Shown in pieces: positions 63,463 to 64,000 of a stretch of DNA of 64,000 bases (position 1 is its first letter; the number at the start of each line of letters is the position of its first letter). The notes beneath the pieces were generated by a model. The model searched no databases. It was not told the origin of the DNA and saw only the letters and a program-made list of their open reading frames with translations. The position numbers and the translations under genes are program-made. The stretch is from Thalassotalea sp. (lineage in GTDB: Bacteria > Pseudomonadota > Gammaproteobacteria > Enterobacterales > Alteromonadaceae), in assembly GCA_029237915.1 (NCBI GenBank), contig JAQWHD010000036.1, forward strand, positions 50,949-114,948, read 5' to 3'.

Positions 63463-63469
63463 AACATTC

Positions 63470-63485
63470 CTGTTTATCTGTACAG
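63470..63485. promoter_or_regulatory. SOS box (LexA site) 1 of lexA
   Basis: CTG, ten bases, CAG: the core spacing of the gammaproteobacterial LexA site (minus strand CTGTACAGATAAACAG), starting 8 bases upstream of the lexA ATG. Confidence 0.75.
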
Positions 63486-63494
63486 TATAATATA

Positions 63495-63510
63495 CTGTCA
63501 GTATATACAG
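63495..63510. promoter_or_regulatory. SOS box (LexA site) 2 of lexA
   Basis: CTGTCAGTATATACAG, CTG-N10-CAG, flanked by TA on the left, close to the consensus; 25 bases from box 1. Two tandem boxes upstream of lexA are also found in E. coli. Confidence 0.85.
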
Positions 63511-63868
63511 CTTAAATGGAAACGCAACTAGTTATTTTTAATAGAAATTGTCAGTTCTGCATAATATGGGCTATCCAGCACTACTAAAAGTATCTTAAGA
63601 ACCACGAGCAGAAGTAGAAAAAAGCCTTTTCAAGCAGATTCGACATATTGCGTCTTAGATCTCTCCATCTAATAGCATTGCCATTTTAACTTCATTTTTA
63701 TTAGTCATCATTAAGCTTCAAATATTTTGAAGTAAACCATCAAATCATTGCGTTATTTTTATAAAAAAATTTATTTTACTATAGCTTCATCAAATAGAAA
63801 CAGCTTAAAAGAAAGACGAGTAGCCTTTAAGCTTTAATTAAATGTTAAATAAATTTTGGAGAAAAATA
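63511..63868. other. Intergenic region between lexA and the partial dehydrogenase-like gene
   Basis: About 360 AT-rich bases; I see no gene, RNA or repeat with support. The promoter of the 63869 gene should lie in its last 100 bases. Confidence 0.4.
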
Positions 63869-64000
63869 ATGAACAATCAAACAACTTTAATCATTGGTGC
63901 AGCGGGTAATAATGGCGTTGCGACTATCGAAGCATTAGTAAATAAACAAGACAACACAAATATTATCCGCGCTGCAGTGCGCAGTAACGACAAAGCCGCA
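63869..64000 (+). CDS. NAD(P)-binding Rossmann protein (NmrA/SDR-like), 5' part
   Basis: The ATG at 63869 has GGAGA seven bases upstream; 44 codons are present before the window ends. The start MNNQTTLIIGAAGNNGVATIEALV contains the G-A-A-G-x-x-G dinucleotide-binding loop of atypical short-chain dehydrogenases (NmrA-like). Partner, substrate and length cannot be judged from the part seen. Confidence 0.7.
   Translation, partial: MNNQTTLIIGAAGNNGVATIEALVNKQDNTNIIRAAVRSNDKAA

Overview
The window is low-GC gammaproteobacterial chromosome. Gene content and order (ubiE-ubiJ-ubiB next to tatABC-tatD, gmk-rpoZ-spoT-recG, yicC/rph-pyrE, bioH-comF-nfuA, and a caa3-type cytochrome oxidase cluster) point to Alteromonadales, most likely a Colwelliaceae relative (Colwellia/Thalassotalea type). 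That assignment is inference from synteny and protein resemblance, not from a search. Almost everything is housekeeping sequence; the one clear accessory block is at 26353-32565. No tRNA, rRNA or CRISPR array was seen.

Layout. 1-458 is the 3' end of a Ppx/GppA phosphatase. 521-4254 (minus) is tatA-tatB-tatC, a small envelope protein gene, tatD and hemB. 4416-5375 is a lone plus-strand envelope protein. 5402-8441 (minus) is ubiE-ubiJ-ubiB for ubiquinone synthesis. 8609-15177 (minus) is gmk-rpoZ, a terminator, then spoT-ridA-trmH-recG. 15400-25500 holds an aromatic/aspartate aminotransferase, a DUF445 protein, a periplasmic cyclophilin, an APC permease, a DUF938 methyltransferase, an MscS channel, a CidA/LrgB pair and a DM13 lipoprotein. 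Two minus-strand terminators there (15403-15426 and 19575-19596) have no gene in front of them and suggest small RNAs.

26353-32565 is a 6.2 kb island inserted at the 3' end of yicC. It is bounded by a 21-bp duplication of the yicC terminus (20/21 identical) and carries an identical 25-bp direct repeat just inside each end. No integrase is present, so it resembles a cis-mobilizable (CIME-like) remnant. Its cargo is a GIY-YIG nuclease-like protein, three proteins I do not recognise, a decayed sfsA fragment, a PrpA-like metallophosphatase, a Fic AMPylator-like protein preceded by four 20-bp tandem repeats, and an HNH protein. This is the most promising place for an undescribed (possibly defence-related) system.

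32545-38160 holds yicC, a GMC oxidoreductase with its gluconate-dehydrogenase-type small subunit and a thioredoxin-like protein, then rph-pyrE. 38208-52445 holds a VanZ-like protein, an MscS homologue, an old-yellow-enzyme oxidoreductase, bioH, comF, an M14 peptidase, nfuA, a duplicated 49-bp intergenic element, MFS and MATE transporters, a polysaccharide deacetylase and a YebC/YeeN-type regulator. 52631-62368 is the cytochrome c oxidase locus: subunits II (with two fused cytochrome c domains), I, Cox11 and III, then SURF1, a SCO-like protein, heme A synthase, heme O synthase and SCO. lexA (62848-63462) has two SOS boxes, and a partial NAD(P)-binding protein gene runs off the right edge.
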